Shown: positions 18,556 through 27,419, numbered from the stretch's first letter. The stretch is DNA of 54,212 bases from Bradyrhizobium sp. AS23.2 (GCF_001908185.1 NZ_LGHM01000044.1:1-54212), one strand, 5' to 3'. Notes: a model not told the origin generated them from the sequence alone. Numbers and translations are program-made.

Positions 18556-19815
18556 ATGCAATTGACCTCGCGCCTCGCGCTGATGAACTGGCTGACCGGC
18601 CAGGGGCTCACGGGCCTGCCTGAAAGCGAACTGCTCCGCGGGTTCTGCGAGCGCTGCCGCGCCGAAGGGCTGGAACTCTCGCGCGGGCTCGTCGTCATCG
18701 ACACGCTGCATCCGATCTATGAGGGGCGCGGTTTCCGCTGGAGCGACCGGCCCAGCAACGAGAGCGACGCGTTCGAATACGGCTCGACTGCCGAAGGCGA
18801 TGCTGCCAAGAGCTGGCGCCGCTCGGTGTTCTTCCACATGCTCGAGCACGGCCACGACGAGATGGTGATCGATCTTGCGGACGCGCCCTCGATGGATTTC
18901 TCGCAGATCGGAGAGCTCGCCGAGAAGGGCCACCGGCACTATCTCGCCTTCGTGCACCGCTTCGGCGAGAACGGCGCGCTCGGTCTGATGGATTGCTTGT
19001 ACTCCTGCTGGACCACGCGCCGCCCCGAAGGTTTTGGCGAAGCCGAGTTAGAGGCTCTGCGCGATCTCGTGCCGGTGCTGGGGCTCGCGATCAAGTCGGC
19101 ACAGCAGGTCGACATCGCACGCACGCTGGGGCGCGTCTATCTTGGCCGTGACGCCTCCGAGCAGGTGCTGCGCGGGCGCATCTCGCGCGGTGTCACCGAG
19201 CGCATCAACGCCGTGCTGTGGTATTCGGACTTGCGCGGCTCGACCGGGATCAGCGAGAGCATCGGCCCCGACGAGATCATCCCGTTCCTCAACGACTATG
19301 CCCAGGCCGTGATCGACGCGATCCATGATGCCGGCGGCGACGTGCTGAAGCTGATCGGCGACGGTGTGCTCGCGATGTTCACCGGCGAGGACATGGCGGA
19401 CGCCCGCCGCGCGGCGCTGCGCGCCGAGCATTTGTTCCGCAAGAACGTCGCGGCGCTGAATGTGCGCCGGGAGGCCGACGGCCGCCCCACCACGTCCGCC
19501 TATATCGGCCTGCATGTCGGCGAGGTCTTTTACGGCAATATTGGCAGCGAGGACCGACTGGACTTCACGGTGGTCGGGCCGACCGTGAATGAGGTCAGCC
19601 GCATCGCCTCGATGAGCCGCTCGGTCGACCGCGAGCTCCTGGCGTCGGCGGAGTTCTACAAGGGCCTGGACGCCGCCGGCCGCCGCTATCTCGTCTCCAC
19701 CGGCCGCTACGCACTGCGCGGCATCGGCCGCGCGCAGGATCTCTACACGCTCGATCCGGAGGTCGACGCGAGCGAGCCCGTGACGGGGAGCTACGAGCGG
19801 TATCTGGCGGGCTAG
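18556..19815 (+). CDS. Class III adenylate/guanylate cyclase with N-terminal sensor-like region
   Basis: The 419-residue protein has a cyclase catalytic domain at about 215-390. Metal-binding Asp225 (WYSDLRGST) and Asp269 (KLIGDGVLAMF) are present, with Lys265 in the position that usually selects ATP, so adenylate cyclase is likelier than guanylate cyclase. The first 200 residues are a soluble region without a membrane segment, reminiscent of a GAF-like sensor; the ligand is unknown. Similar soluble cyclases are abundant in Bradyrhizobium. The gene stands alone and is followed by a hairpin repeat. Confidence 0.9.
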   Translation: MQLTSRLALMNWLTGQGLTGLPESELLRGFCERCRAEGLELSRGLVVIDTLHPIYEGRGFRWSDRPSNESDAFEYGSTAEGDAAKSWRRSVFFHMLEHGHDEMVIDLADAPSMDFSQIGELAEKGHRHYLAFVHRFGENGALGLMDCLYSCWTTRRPEGFGEAELEALRDLVPVLGLAIKSAQQVDIARTLGRVYLGRDASEQVLRGRISRGVTERINAVLWYSDLRGSTGISESIGPDEIIPFLNDYAQAVIDAIHDAGGDVLKLIGDGVLAMFTGEDMADARRAALRAEHLFRKNVAALNVRREADGRPTTSAYIGLHVGEVFYGNIGSEDRLDFTVVGPTVNEVSRIASMSRSVDRELLASAEFYKGLDAAGRRYLVSTGRYALRGIGRAQDLYTLDPEVDASEPVTGSYERYLAG

Positions 19816-19915
19816 AGCCATTTCCGTTCCGATGGAATCGGAACGGGGCTCTAGATTATTGTTTTGACGCGTTTTCTTTACGCGAACCGGTATCCACTTC
19901 GCCCGAAAACGCTCT
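19813..19915. repeat. Hairpin repeat with conserved rhizobial tail, likely terminator
   Basis: AGAGCC...TTCCGTTCCGAT pairs with ATCGGAACGG...GGCTCT, starting at the cyclase stop codon. It is followed by GTTTTGACGCGTTTTC, CGCGAACCGGTATCCACTTC and GAAAACGCTC, a string I know as a dispersed repeat in Bradyrhizobium and relatives. The hairpin with T-rich tail could terminate the cyclase transcript. Confidence 0.75.
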
Positions 19916-19980
19916 CGGCTTCACGCCTCGACCGATCGCCGGAAATCGCTGGAGCGCCCCGTCCGAGTGTTCGATGCAGG

Positions 19981-22452
19981 TTAGCGACGGGTCGAGGAGC
20001 GTCTGGTGGCCGTGGTCGATCCTCGGCCCGGTTGGGATTTACTCCCTCGCTGCTGCCGGGGAGGCGCCGCCCTGCGACTTCGCGAAACGGGTTTGACACC
20101 GGATTGTTCGGACGGAGCGGCGGCTGGCAGGCCGTGCAGCGCCTTGCCGATTTGCCCGATAGTGAACGAGGGCAGGAAGTTCTCGTTCTGGACGATGCTC
20201 ATGGCTTCTTTCTTGGACAGGGCGCTTCGACGGGTCACGTTCCTCTCACCATTGCCGACCTGCCAGGCGCTTTCCCAGAGCACGGCGAGCAGGTGCGCGC
20301 CGTCCTGCATCACGCCGATCGTCTTCTTGCCGAACAGCGACCACAATTTGGCCGAAGCAGCCTTGCCGCCCTTGCCGACATCGACATAGGCCCGCACGAT
20401 CTTCGGTGGCGGCAACGCCTTGAACGTGTCGCGCATCAATTTGATGGTCGCGATCGCCGCATCGCGGCCGGAGGCGACGAGTTCAGATTGCTGAACCCTG
20501 GGCGTTTGTTTCAGTCCCTGGAGAATGGCATTCCGGTTCTCGAACACCATGGCGTCTTCATAGGCGCTGTGAACGCCGGTGCCGAGCGGCTGCAGCTTGG
20601 TCTGTCCGGCCTTCTTCCCCTTGGTGAAGACGTGCTTGACTGGATGTCCGGGGTCACCGTCGTGCAGGTAGGAGATATGGAGCGGCTGACAAGCATCTCC
20701 GACATAATGGGCGAGCACGCCGGCGGCACAGACGAATTCCTCGGCCTTGCCCTTGGCAGCGAAGTCGCACATCTGATCGAAGATTTGCCATACGCGGAAG
20801 GGCAGAAGGCCTCGCCGGTCTTCCTTGATCTTCTGGCCACTCAGGATGTCGGTGACGCTGTCGTAAAAGTCTTCCCAGACGTTCGGATCGACGTTCGCGT
20901 CATCCTTGGTGAGGTCCAGCAGCGTCTTGCCGTGCGGACCCGGCTGATCCATGTCGGCGAAATGATTGCTGCCCTCGAATTGGCGGGCGAAGCCCTGCTG
21001 GGCGACACGCGGTTTCCAGAAGAAATCCGGAACGTCGGCCATAGGCACGAAATCTTCGCTCCCCATGCCGGTGAAATCGCCCTTGTTCAAGGTTTCATCG
21101 TCGTGGCTGATGATCAGGAGATTGTTCTCCATCAGCGCCTTCAGCTTGGGAAAACGGTTCGATAGCGCAACCAGCGTCCTTGAGGCGATGGAGAAATGCC
21201 CGAGGGCACCCCAGGTATCGGGTTGATCGACATTCCACGCGCGTACGAAGTCGACCTCGAGCAAGGCGCAGGTGCGCGATAGCAGGGTGGTCAGCGCGAA
21301 GCCTTGCGGCGGAGCCTTGTCGGCCGAATAGAGCATATTGCGCCCCCACTGCATCGCCAGAGGCAGGTACTGATCATTCGCGGACTTGCCCTTCTCGGCG
21401 GCGTCCGGCTTTTCCGCCGGTTCCAGGAGCCAAAGCGCTCCGGAGTCGCCCGGCAATGTCAAGAATTTCGGTACCGCCTGCTTGCCGCTCGCCTCGTGCG
21501 TGCGCGGTCCAATCATCAGGTCGGCGACATATTCGAACCCGCCGCTCGTCTTGTAGCGGTAGAAGAGGCCGTGGATCTCGCCAAGCATGGTCCCGCTTGC
21601 CGCACCGATGCCGCGCACAGCGCATCCGACCAGTGACAGCGAGAGGTTGGAGCCGGAAAAGTCGGCCATCGGTCCGACCGTGCCCTCGATGCCGTCGATC
21701 TTCGTTGTCCATCGCGAAATGTCGTCGATCTCGACCAGCCCAACGTCGAGATTTACGAAGGTGTCGCTGAGTGTCAGGTTCGGGTAGAGCGACGAGAACG
21801 GAAGGCGGGTGAGTTGCTTCGCGGCGGTCTCACCAATCCGCTCCTCGGTCTGCGCCAATATCGCGTTCACCGGCTCGCCTTCCTCGCCCGTGACATGGCG
21901 ATTGGTGAGGGCGTAGAACTTGTGACCGTCGCTGACGAGGCCGGCGATCGTTGCGAGATACTTCTGTCCCTGCACGTTGGCGATCAGCGGGTTGCCCGGG
22001 CCAATGTTGTTGAGGGGGTAGGCGATGTTGTTCGGTGCCGCGATGGGCGTCGCCGATTCCCTGGGGGCTTCGATGACGCATATCGGGACTTTCGAGCCGT
22101 CAGGCATGAACACCGTGCTCGGGATCAGATCGCCCGGACGGGATTCGAATTCATTCGGATTCTGCCACTGCGAGACGAAGACCAGAATACACGGCCACGA
22201 GTAGGGTCTGACTTCCGAATTGTCGAGCCTCCGCACGCCCTTGCCGTGGTGCTTTTTCCTTGCGTGCGGCCAGCTGTCGCCCTTGCGGATGCGGTAGCGG
22301 CCAAGTGCGGTTGCGACGACGTTAGGGTGCCGCATCAAGTGGATGTGGAAGAGTTCACGCGCGTCGATCAGGTTCTTCAATGAGAGGTGGGCGAAATCAT
22401 TGTCGTCAGTATGAAATTTTGACAAGTCGAGCGGAGGCTGACGAGTGGGCAT
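19981..22452 (-). CDS. Trypsin-like serine protease fused to S1/P1-nuclease/phospholipase-C-like zinc domain
   Basis: The 823-residue protein appears to join two hydrolases. The N-terminal part (about 40-400) is trypsin-like, with His186 (LTNRHVTGE), Asp236 (FVNLDVGLVEID) and Ser337 (TLPGDSGALW). The second half (about 470-740) resembles the S1/P1 nuclease/zinc phospholipase C superfamily: HFAD at 497-500, HxxxD at 582-586 (HYVGDACQPLH), His607, and HxxxE at 628-632 (HSAYED). The last 50 residues are Arg/Ser/Pro-rich and disordered. No signal peptide is seen with the ATG at 22452; a frame from 22569 adds 39 residues. It is monocistronic. An inverted repeat TGCATC/GATGCA lies at 22562-22581. 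Domain calls rest on motifs; the role is unknown. Confidence 0.8.
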   Translation of the reverse strand: MPTRQPPLDLSKFHTDDNDFAHLSLKNLIDARELFHIHLMRHPNVVATALGRYRIRKGDSWPHARKKHHGKGVRRLDNSEVRPYSWPCILVFVSQWQNPNEFESRPGDLIPSTVFMPDGSKVPICVIEAPRESATPIAAPNNIAYPLNNIGPGNPLIANVQGQKYLATIAGLVSDGHKFYALTNRHVTGEEGEPVNAILAQTEERIGETAAKQLTRLPFSSLYPNLTLSDTFVNLDVGLVEIDDISRWTTKIDGIEGTVGPMADFSGSNLSLSLVGCAVRGIGAASGTMLGEIHGLFYRYKTSGGFEYVADLMIGPRTHEASGKQAVPKFLTLPGDSGALWLLEPAEKPDAAEKGKSANDQYLPLAMQWGRNMLYSADKAPPQGFALTTLLSRTCALLEVDFVRAWNVDQPDTWGALGHFSIASRTLVALSNRFPKLKALMENNLLIISHDDETLNKGDFTGMGSEDFVPMADVPDFFWKPRVAQQGFARQFEGSNHFADMDQPGPHGKTLLDLTKDDANVDPNVWEDFYDSVTDILSGQKIKEDRRGLLPFRVWQIFDQMCDFAAKGKAEEFVCAAGVLAHYVGDACQPLHISYLHDGDPGHPVKHVFTKGKKAGQTKLQPLGTGVHSAYEDAMVFENRNAILQGLKQTPRVQQSELVASGRDAAIATIKLMRDTFKALPPPKIVRAYVDVGKGGKAASAKLWSLFGKKTIGVMQDGAHLLAVLWESAWQVGNGERNVTRRSALSKKEAMSIVQNENFLPSFTIGQIGKALHGLPAAAPSEQSGVKPVSRSRRAAPPRQQRGSKSQPGRGSTTATRRSSTRR

Positions 22453-22682
22453 GGCAATCTCCAGGAGGCTGATGAAATGTAAGGGCCGCCTTCCGAAACA
22501 AGCTGACGCTGAGGCGGCGAAAGGGATGGTGCGCCGGAACGGTTTTGAGTCGCGTCGAAAGTGCATCATAAAATAGATGCAACTTCAAGGCCGGGGGGGC
22601 GTGTTTTTGAACCGAACGCGCTTGTGCTTGCGGCGGGGCGAACCCGTGCAGGTGACCTCAGGCAATATTCGTCATGGTCGCG

Positions 22683-23927
22683 CTAACCTCGCGCCGGCGC
22701 TTCGTCTCCCACCATCGCCGGCTGCCGATCGAGCGCGACCGCCGGTGACAGAATGATGACCAGCGCCTGCACGCCGAACACGGCCGCCGCGAGATAGAGG
22801 CACGCTTCCGCGCTCCAGACGCCGCCGACGATCGCCCCCAGTGCCGAGCCGAGCGGACGGGCGCCGTAGCTCATAATGTTGATGGCGGAGACGCGGCCAA
22901 GAAGGCGGGGCGGCGTCACGGACTGGCGCAAGGTCGTCGTCGAGATCACCCAGAGGATCGGCCCCACGCCGAGCAGGAAGAAGCTGAGGCCCGCGAGCCA
23001 GGACGAGGGGACCAGCACTGTCAGCGCCATCACCACTGCGGCGACGAAGCCGGTAACCGGGCCGAGGCCGACCACCGTGCCGAAGGCGATGCGCTTCATC
23101 ACGCGCGTTGCGACCAGCGCGCCGATCACCATGCCGACCCCGTACATCGTCAGCACAATGCCGACGCCAGCCGCCGTCAAGCCGAGATGGCGCACGGCGT
23201 AGGGCACGAACACGGCAATCTGCAGGAACCAGCCGGTGTTGAAGATGAACTGGGTGATGAACACCGGCCGCAGCAGCGCATGGTGAAACACGAAAGCGGC
23301 TCCCTCGCGGATGTCCTGCAACGGATGGCGGCGCGGCACCGGCGGGCGCAAGGGCTCGTAGATGCCGGAGAGCAGCACCACGGCGATGGTCGAGAGCGCG
23401 GCGGCAAAGCCGAAGGCCGGGCTGGCGCCCCACCAGCCGACCAGCGCGCCGCCGAGCGCAGGGCCGCTGGCGAAGGCGATGGTGCGCGCCAGCTCGATCC
23501 GGGCATTCGCAGCCGGCAGCAACTCCGCGCTCACCAGCGACGGTACCAGCGCCGGCGCGGCCACGCTGTAGACGACGGTACCGCAGACAGCTGTGAAGCC
23601 GAGCAGCGCCAGAAGCGGCAAATTGAGCGCGCCGAGCGCGAGCAGGAGCACGATGGCCGCAAGGGCTGCGGCCCGTAGCGCCTCGGCGCCCGCCATCAGC
23701 GAGCGGCGAGAGATGCGGTCGGCAAGCAGGCCCGCCGGAATGGCAAAGAGGACGAACGGCAGGGTGAGGGCGGTCTGCAGCAGGCCGGTCTGGCCCTCCG
23801 CGACGCCCAGCGTGAGCACCGCGACGATGGGGGCCGCGGCCAGCGCGATCTGCTCGGCCGACTGCGCCGCGAGGTTCGACCAGGCCAGGCGGTTGAATGT
23901 GCCGGGGAGGTGGGGCGAATTTGACAT
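22683..23927 (-). CDS. MFS transporter, EntS-like
   Basis: The 414-residue protein begins MSNSPHLPGTFNRLAWSNLA, with about 12 membrane segments and the MFS loop motif AGLLADRISRRSLM after helix 2. TTTLRQSVTPPRLLGRVSAI is the motif typical of the EntS/transmembrane secretion effector group, exporters of siderophores or drugs. It is divergent from mntH across a 166-base region that contains the likely manganese regulator site, so metal-dependent control of both genes is conceivable. Confidence 0.9.
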   Translation of the reverse strand: MSNSPHLPGTFNRLAWSNLAAQSAEQIALAAAPIVAVLTLGVAEGQTGLLQTALTLPFVLFAIPAGLLADRISRRSLMAGAEALRAAALAAIVLLLALGALNLPLLALLGFTAVCGTVVYSVAAPALVPSLVSAELLPAANARIELARTIAFASGPALGGALVGWWGASPAFGFAAALSTIAVVLLSGIYEPLRPPVPRRHPLQDIREGAAFVFHHALLRPVFITQFIFNTGWFLQIAVFVPYAVRHLGLTAAGVGIVLTMYGVGMVIGALVATRVMKRIAFGTVVGLGPVTGFVAAVVMALTVLVPSSWLAGLSFFLLGVGPILWVISTTTLRQSVTPPRLLGRVSAINIMSYGARPLGSALGAIVGGVWSAEACLYLAAAVFGVQALVIILSPAVALDRQPAMVGDEAPARG

Positions 23928-24042
23928 GGCTCATTTCCTGCGGAGTCGAGTTCACGGCAGTATCCGCTTCCGCGGACGGCCAAACCCACCCGCTTCCCGA
24001 CAGGGCAGCGAATAACGGGCGCGGCGGAACCGATGCTGCTAG

Positions 24043-24070
24043 ATGCAGTTGCAAATTAGTTGCAATAAGG
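24043..24070. promoter_or_regulatory. Likely Mur/Fur-family (manganese) operator ahead of mntH
   Basis: TTGCAA at 24049-24054, ATTAG, then TTGCAA at 24060-24065 form a symmetric site preceded by ATGCAG. It lies 29-45 bases before the mntH start at 24094. The Fur homologue of Bradyrhizobium is known to control mntH in response to manganese, and alphaproteobacterial Mur boxes are of this TGCAA-rich type. The assignment is by similarity only. Confidence 0.55.
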
Positions 24071-24093
24071 TTCGACTTCGGTATTCTCACCTC

Positions 24094-25446
24094 ATGGATG
24101 CCCGATCGCCCGATTTGACCACCGATGCCGCCGGCTGGCGCACTGACGCTCCCACCACCAAGAGCCTGGCCGAGGTAAACGCCTCAGTCGCTGTCCCCAC
24201 GGCAGGGGTGTGGTGGCGGCGGCTGCTTGCGTTCGTCGGCCCGGGCTACATGATCTCGGTCGGCTACATGGACCCCGGCAACTGGGCGACCGACCTCGCG
24301 GGCGGATCGAAGTTCGGTTACACGCTGCTCTCGGTCATTCTGCTCTCGAACTTGATGGCGATCCTGCTGCAGTCGCTGGCGGCGAGGCTCGGCATCGTCA
24401 CGGATCGCGACCTCGCGCAGGCCTGCCGCGCGACCTATTCGCCGGCGGTGAATTTCCTGCTCTGGCTCGTCTGCGAAGCGGCGATCATCGCCTGCGATCT
24501 CGCCGAGGTCATCGGCACCGCGATTGCGCTCAAGCTTCTGTTCGGGATCCCCCTGATCGGCGGTGCGCTGATCGCCGCTCTCGATGCCTTCCTGCTGCTG
24601 CTGTTGATGAACCGCGGCTTCCGTTTCCTCGAAGCCTTCGTCATGGCACTGCTCGCGGTGATCGCGGTCTGCTTCGCGATCCAGATCGCGGCGGCAGCGC
24701 CACCGGTCGCGGAAGTCCTGCGCGGCTTCGCGCCGAAGGCCGAGATCTTCACCAATCCGGAGATGCTCTACATCGCGATCGGCATCATCGGTGCGACCGT
24801 GATGCCGCACAATCTCTATCTGCACTCGTCGATCGTGCAGACGCGCGCCTATGAACGTAACGACACAGGCCGGCGCGAGGCGATCAAATGGGCGACGACG
24901 GACTCGACCATCGCTCTGATGCTGGCGCTGTTCATCAACGCTGCGATCCTCGTGGTGGCGGCTGCGACCTTCCACAAGAGCGGCCATTCTGACGTTGCCG
25001 AGATTGGCCAGGCGTTCGAACTCTTGTCGCCGCTGCTCGGCCTCAGCATTGCCTCGACGCTGTTCGCGGTGGCTCTGCTTGCGTCGGGTCTCAACTCGAC
25101 GGTAACGGCGACGCTCGCCGGCCAGATCGTGATGGAGGGCTTTCTCGATCTGCGCCTGCCGAGCTGGGCGCGCCGCCTGGTCACGCGCGGCATCGCCATC
25201 GTTCCGGTGATCGTCGTCACTGCAATCTACGGCGAGCGCGGCACCGCCGATCTGCTGGTGTTCAGCCAGGTCGTGCTCTCAATGCAGCTGCCCTTCGCGG
25301 TGATCCCGCTGATCCGCTTCGTCTCCGACCGCCGCAAGATGGGCAAGTTCGCGATACCGACGTCCATCGCCGCCATCGCGTGGATCGTTGCCGGGGTGAT
25401 CGTGGTTTTGAACGTGAAGGTGCTGGTGGATACGCTGTTCGGGTGA
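24094..25446 (+). CDS. mntH: Nramp-type Mn2+/Fe2+ transporter MntH
   Basis: The 450-residue protein has 11 membrane segments and the Nramp metal-binding motifs: DPGN (Asp60, Asn63, in [11 protein letters not shown]) in helix 1 and MPHNLYLHS in helix 6. It imports Mn2+ with protons. In Bradyrhizobium MntH is the main manganese importer. I use the ATG at 24094; the frame is open from 24043 but the extra 17 codons run through the presumed operator. It is divergent from the EntS-like exporter. Confidence 0.94.
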   Translation: MDARSPDLTTDAAGWRTDAPTTKSLAEVNASVAVPTAGVWWRRLLAFVGPGYMISVGYMDPGNWATDLAGGSKFGYTLLSVILLSNLMAILLQSLAARLGIVTDRDLAQACRATYSPAVNFLLWLVCEAAIIACDLAEVIGTAIALKLLFGIPLIGGALIAALDAFLLLLLMNRGFRFLEAFVMALLAVIAVCFAIQIAAAAPPVAEVLRGFAPKAEIFTNPEMLYIAIGIIGATVMPHNLYLHSSIVQTRAYERNDTGRREAIKWATTDSTIALMLALFINAAILVVAAATFHKSGHSDVAEIGQAFELLSPLLGLSIASTLFAVALLASGLNSTVTATLAGQIVMEGFLDLRLPSWARRLVTRGIAIVPVIVVTAIYGERGTADLLVFSQVVLSMQLPFAVIPLIRFVSDRRKMGKFAIPTSIAAIAWIVAGVIVVLNVKVLVDTLFG

Positions 25447-25480
25447 GGTGGTGGGCGGCTGGCTGCCGACCGCTTTCTGC

Positions 25481-25879
25481 TTAAAGAAAAGGGTTGGTGA
25501 TACGGAGCCCTTCCTTGAGGACTAAGCCATGCTGGAAATCCTCCGAAAGTAACGTGTCGCAACCGGCGTGAAGCGCGGAAGCCGCAATCATAGCGTCATA
25601 GATTGGGATCCCGTACCGTTCAGCCAGACGAAGTCCTGTATCGTGGATTTCGAGGGTTACTGGTTGGACGGTGAGCAAGCCTCGCAGGAGAGCCAGAAAG
25701 GAGTTCGTGTCCTTCCACGGACATTGCATTTTTCGACGGGACACATTCGCTAGCTCGTTGAGCACTTGGACGCTGATCGTGCCGCCCTGCGAAAGCGCCT
25801 GTTCAACCAGATCAGCCTTCGCGGGATCTCGCGAGAAGAGGTATATAAGGACGTTGGTGTCGAAGAAGCTACCGCTCAT
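25481..25879 (-). CDS. PIN-domain toxin (VapC-like)
   Basis: The 132-residue protein starts MSGSFFDTNVLIYLFSRDPA and carries the four acidic residues of a PIN ribonuclease: Asp7, Glu42, Asp95 and Asp114. VapC-type toxins cleave tRNA or rRNA and are neutralised by the partner encoded upstream. Its ATG at 25879 lies inside the last codons of the antitoxin gene, the normal overlapping arrangement of a type II pair. A start at 25888 would add three residues. Confidence 0.87.
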   Translation of the reverse strand: MSGSFFDTNVLIYLFSRDPAKADLVEQALSQGGTISVQVLNELANVSRRKMQCPWKDTNSFLALLRGLLTVQPVTLEIHDTGLRLAERYGIPIYDAMIAASALHAGCDTLLSEDFQHGLVLKEGLRITNPFL

Positions 25880-26099
25880 TCGCCTCATCCCGGTCGAACT
25901 TAAAATCGATGGGGAGCCGGCCGCGGAAAGTACGCAGCCGCTCTAACAACTCATTGCGATCTGGCTTGCGCGCGACACCGAATTGCCGCGTCCCAGCGAC
26001 ATGAATTTCAATCTCATCGCCTTCCTTAAGCTCGAGGGCGTCAACAACGGCTGCTGGAAGACGAACGGCGAGGCTGTTGCCCCATTTGGCTACCTGCAT
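25869..26099 (-). CDS. AbrB/MazE-family antitoxin
   Basis: The 76-residue protein starts MQVAKWGNSLAVRLPAAVVD, the swapped-hairpin AbrB DNA-binding fold with the classic KWGNSLAVRLP motif, followed by a charged tail that would bind the toxin. It likely represses its own promoter with the PIN toxin as co-repressor. The upstream sequence 26110-26145 holds ATATACATCAAATGATATGT, an AT-rich near-palindrome that could be the operator. Confidence 0.87.
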   Translation of the reverse strand: MQVAKWGNSLAVRLPAAVVDALELKEGDEIEIHVAGTRQFGVARKPDRNELLERLRTFRGRLPIDFKFDRDEANER

Positions 26100-26111
26100 G
26101 ATCGTCTCTCT

Positions 26112-26143
26112 TGTGGATATACATCAAATGATATGTGTATCCA
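26112..26143. promoter_or_regulatory. AT-rich near-palindrome, candidate TA operator
   Basis: GGATATACATCAAATGATAT followed by GTGTATCC reads nearly the same on both strands (GGATATACA with TGTGTATCC, ATCA with TGAT inside). It sits 13 bases before the antitoxin start, where autoregulatory sites of AbrB-type antitoxins are usually found. Confidence 0.45.
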
Positions 26144-26151
26144 TCGCTATG

Positions 26152-26568
26152 TCAAGAAGAAGCCAAGCCATTCGCTCGTTCCCTCAGGGCTTGTTCAGCC
26201 CCTTTGGTATTTTGGGGTGATCGGGGTGTCACGCGACGTCGAGGCTGGTAGGGGCTGAGCGGATTTACGTCGAGGTCGACGATTTTCACGCATTGCTGGC
26301 GCTCATTGTGGCTTGAACCGGCGTGCCACTCTCCAGCGCGAACCTCGACGTTGCTCATCTCGGCGACTTTCAAGCACTTCCACTCGCCTGTGCGTGGAAG
26401 GCCTTTGCTCGAGCCGCCAGCGAATTGAAAGGCGAGCGTGTATTCCTCGCCGTTCGTGTGTCCCAATAAAGCTGGACAGATTGCACGCGGGCAACCGTGA
26501 TAGAAACAGAGAACCTGGAGTCGTTCGATGATCGCTCGCGCGATCAAATCGTAGTTTTGGCTCGACAA
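26152..26568 (-). CDS. Uncharacterised protein of a rhizobial family, Cys/Trp-containing
   Basis: The protein of about 138 residues begins (with TTG) at LSSQNYDLIARAIIERLQVL. It contains CFYHGCPRAICPALLGHTNG, LAFQFAGGSSKGLP, GEWKCLKVAEMSNVEV and CVKIVDLDVNP. I know similar proteins as conserved hypotheticals in rhizobia; the order of motifs is reminiscent of a WYL-type domain but that is a guess. TTG at 26568 is favoured because GGAGGG lies five bases upstream; the frame is open from a GTG at 26592. After about residue 105 the tail is basic and may be non-native. Confidence 0.6.
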   Translation of the reverse strand: MSSQNYDLIARAIIERLQVLCFYHGCPRAICPALLGHTNGEEYTLAFQFAGGSSKGLPRTGEWKCLKVAEMSNVEVRAGEWHAGSSHNERQQCVKIVDLDVNPLSPYQPRRRVTPRSPQNTKGAEQALRERANGLASS

Positions 26569-26607
26569 GGATACCCTCCGTATCCCACGCACGCCTTCAG
26601 AGTTCGT

Positions 26608-26634
26608 CTTGAATACGATGCGAGTGGGACTCGC
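26608..26634. terminator. Hairpin between bpt and the downstream orphan gene
   Basis: ATACGATGCGAGT, GGG, ACTCGCGTAT form a stem of ten or more base pairs with one bulge just after the bpt stop on the minus strand. There is no long T run, so it may be only a weak terminator or an RNA-stability element. Confidence 0.4.
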
Positions 26635-26641
26635 GTATTCT

Positions 26642-27419
26642 CTAATCCTGCGGCTCGGAGGCTGTATCGCCTTGTGCGTCGACGCGCAGCCAGCCTGAGG
26701 GCGCGAGGCGCTGCTGCGGCAGGAAGCGGGCCTTGTAGTCCATCTTCTTGGAGCCTTCGATCCAGTAGCCGAGATAGACGTAGGGCAGGCCCTGACGCCG
26801 TGCGCGGGCGATGTGGTCGAGGATCATGAAGGTGCCCATCGAGCGGCTGACCTGGCTCGGCTCGAAGAACGAATAGACCATCGACAGGCCGTCGCTGAGC
26901 ACGTCGGTCAGCGCCACCGCGATCAGCTCCTCGCCGCGGCCGGTGATGCCGCTGTCGGGGCCGCGCTTGCGGTACTCGATGATGCGGGTCTCGACATGGC
27001 TGTCCTCGACCATCATGGCGTAATCGAGCACGGTCATGTCGGCCATGCCGCCATGGCGGTGACGCGCGTCGAGATAGGCGCGGAACACTGAATATTGTTC
27101 CGAGGTCGGCACAGCGCTGCGCTGCTCGCCGATGATATCGGCGTTGCGCGCCATCACCTTGCGGAAGCTGCGGGAAGGGCGGAACTCGTTGGCGATGACC
27201 CGGACAGAGACGCAGGCGCGACACTGGTCGCAGGCCGGCCGGTAGGCGATCGACTGGCTGCGGCGGAACCCGCCATGGGTCAGGAGGTCGTTGAGGTCGC
27301 CAGCGCGGTCACCCACGAGGTGCGTGAACACCTTGCGCTCGTGCCGGCCCGGCAAATAGGGGCAAGGGGAAGGCGCCGTGAGGTAGAATTGGGGGGGTGT
27401 CGCGCGAGTGCTGGGTCAA
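26642..27419 (-). CDS. bpt: Aspartate/glutamate leucyltransferase Bpt (N-terminus frameshifted)
   Basis: The intact frame (27355 to 26642) encodes the Bpt/ATE fold: [17 protein letters not shown] near the N-terminus and [20 protein letters not shown] near the end. These enzymes attach Leu to N-terminal Asp or Glu of proteins, making N-degrons for ClpAP. The frame lacks the usual first 22 residues; they are found one frame off, from a TTG at 27419, reading LTQHSRDTP then (after removing one base from the run of seven G at 27391-27397) [13 protein letters not shown] joined to PGRHERK. The Cys in CPYLP is part of the conserved N-terminal Cys set. So either the gene is broken or one G is a sequencing error. 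Confidence 0.88.
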
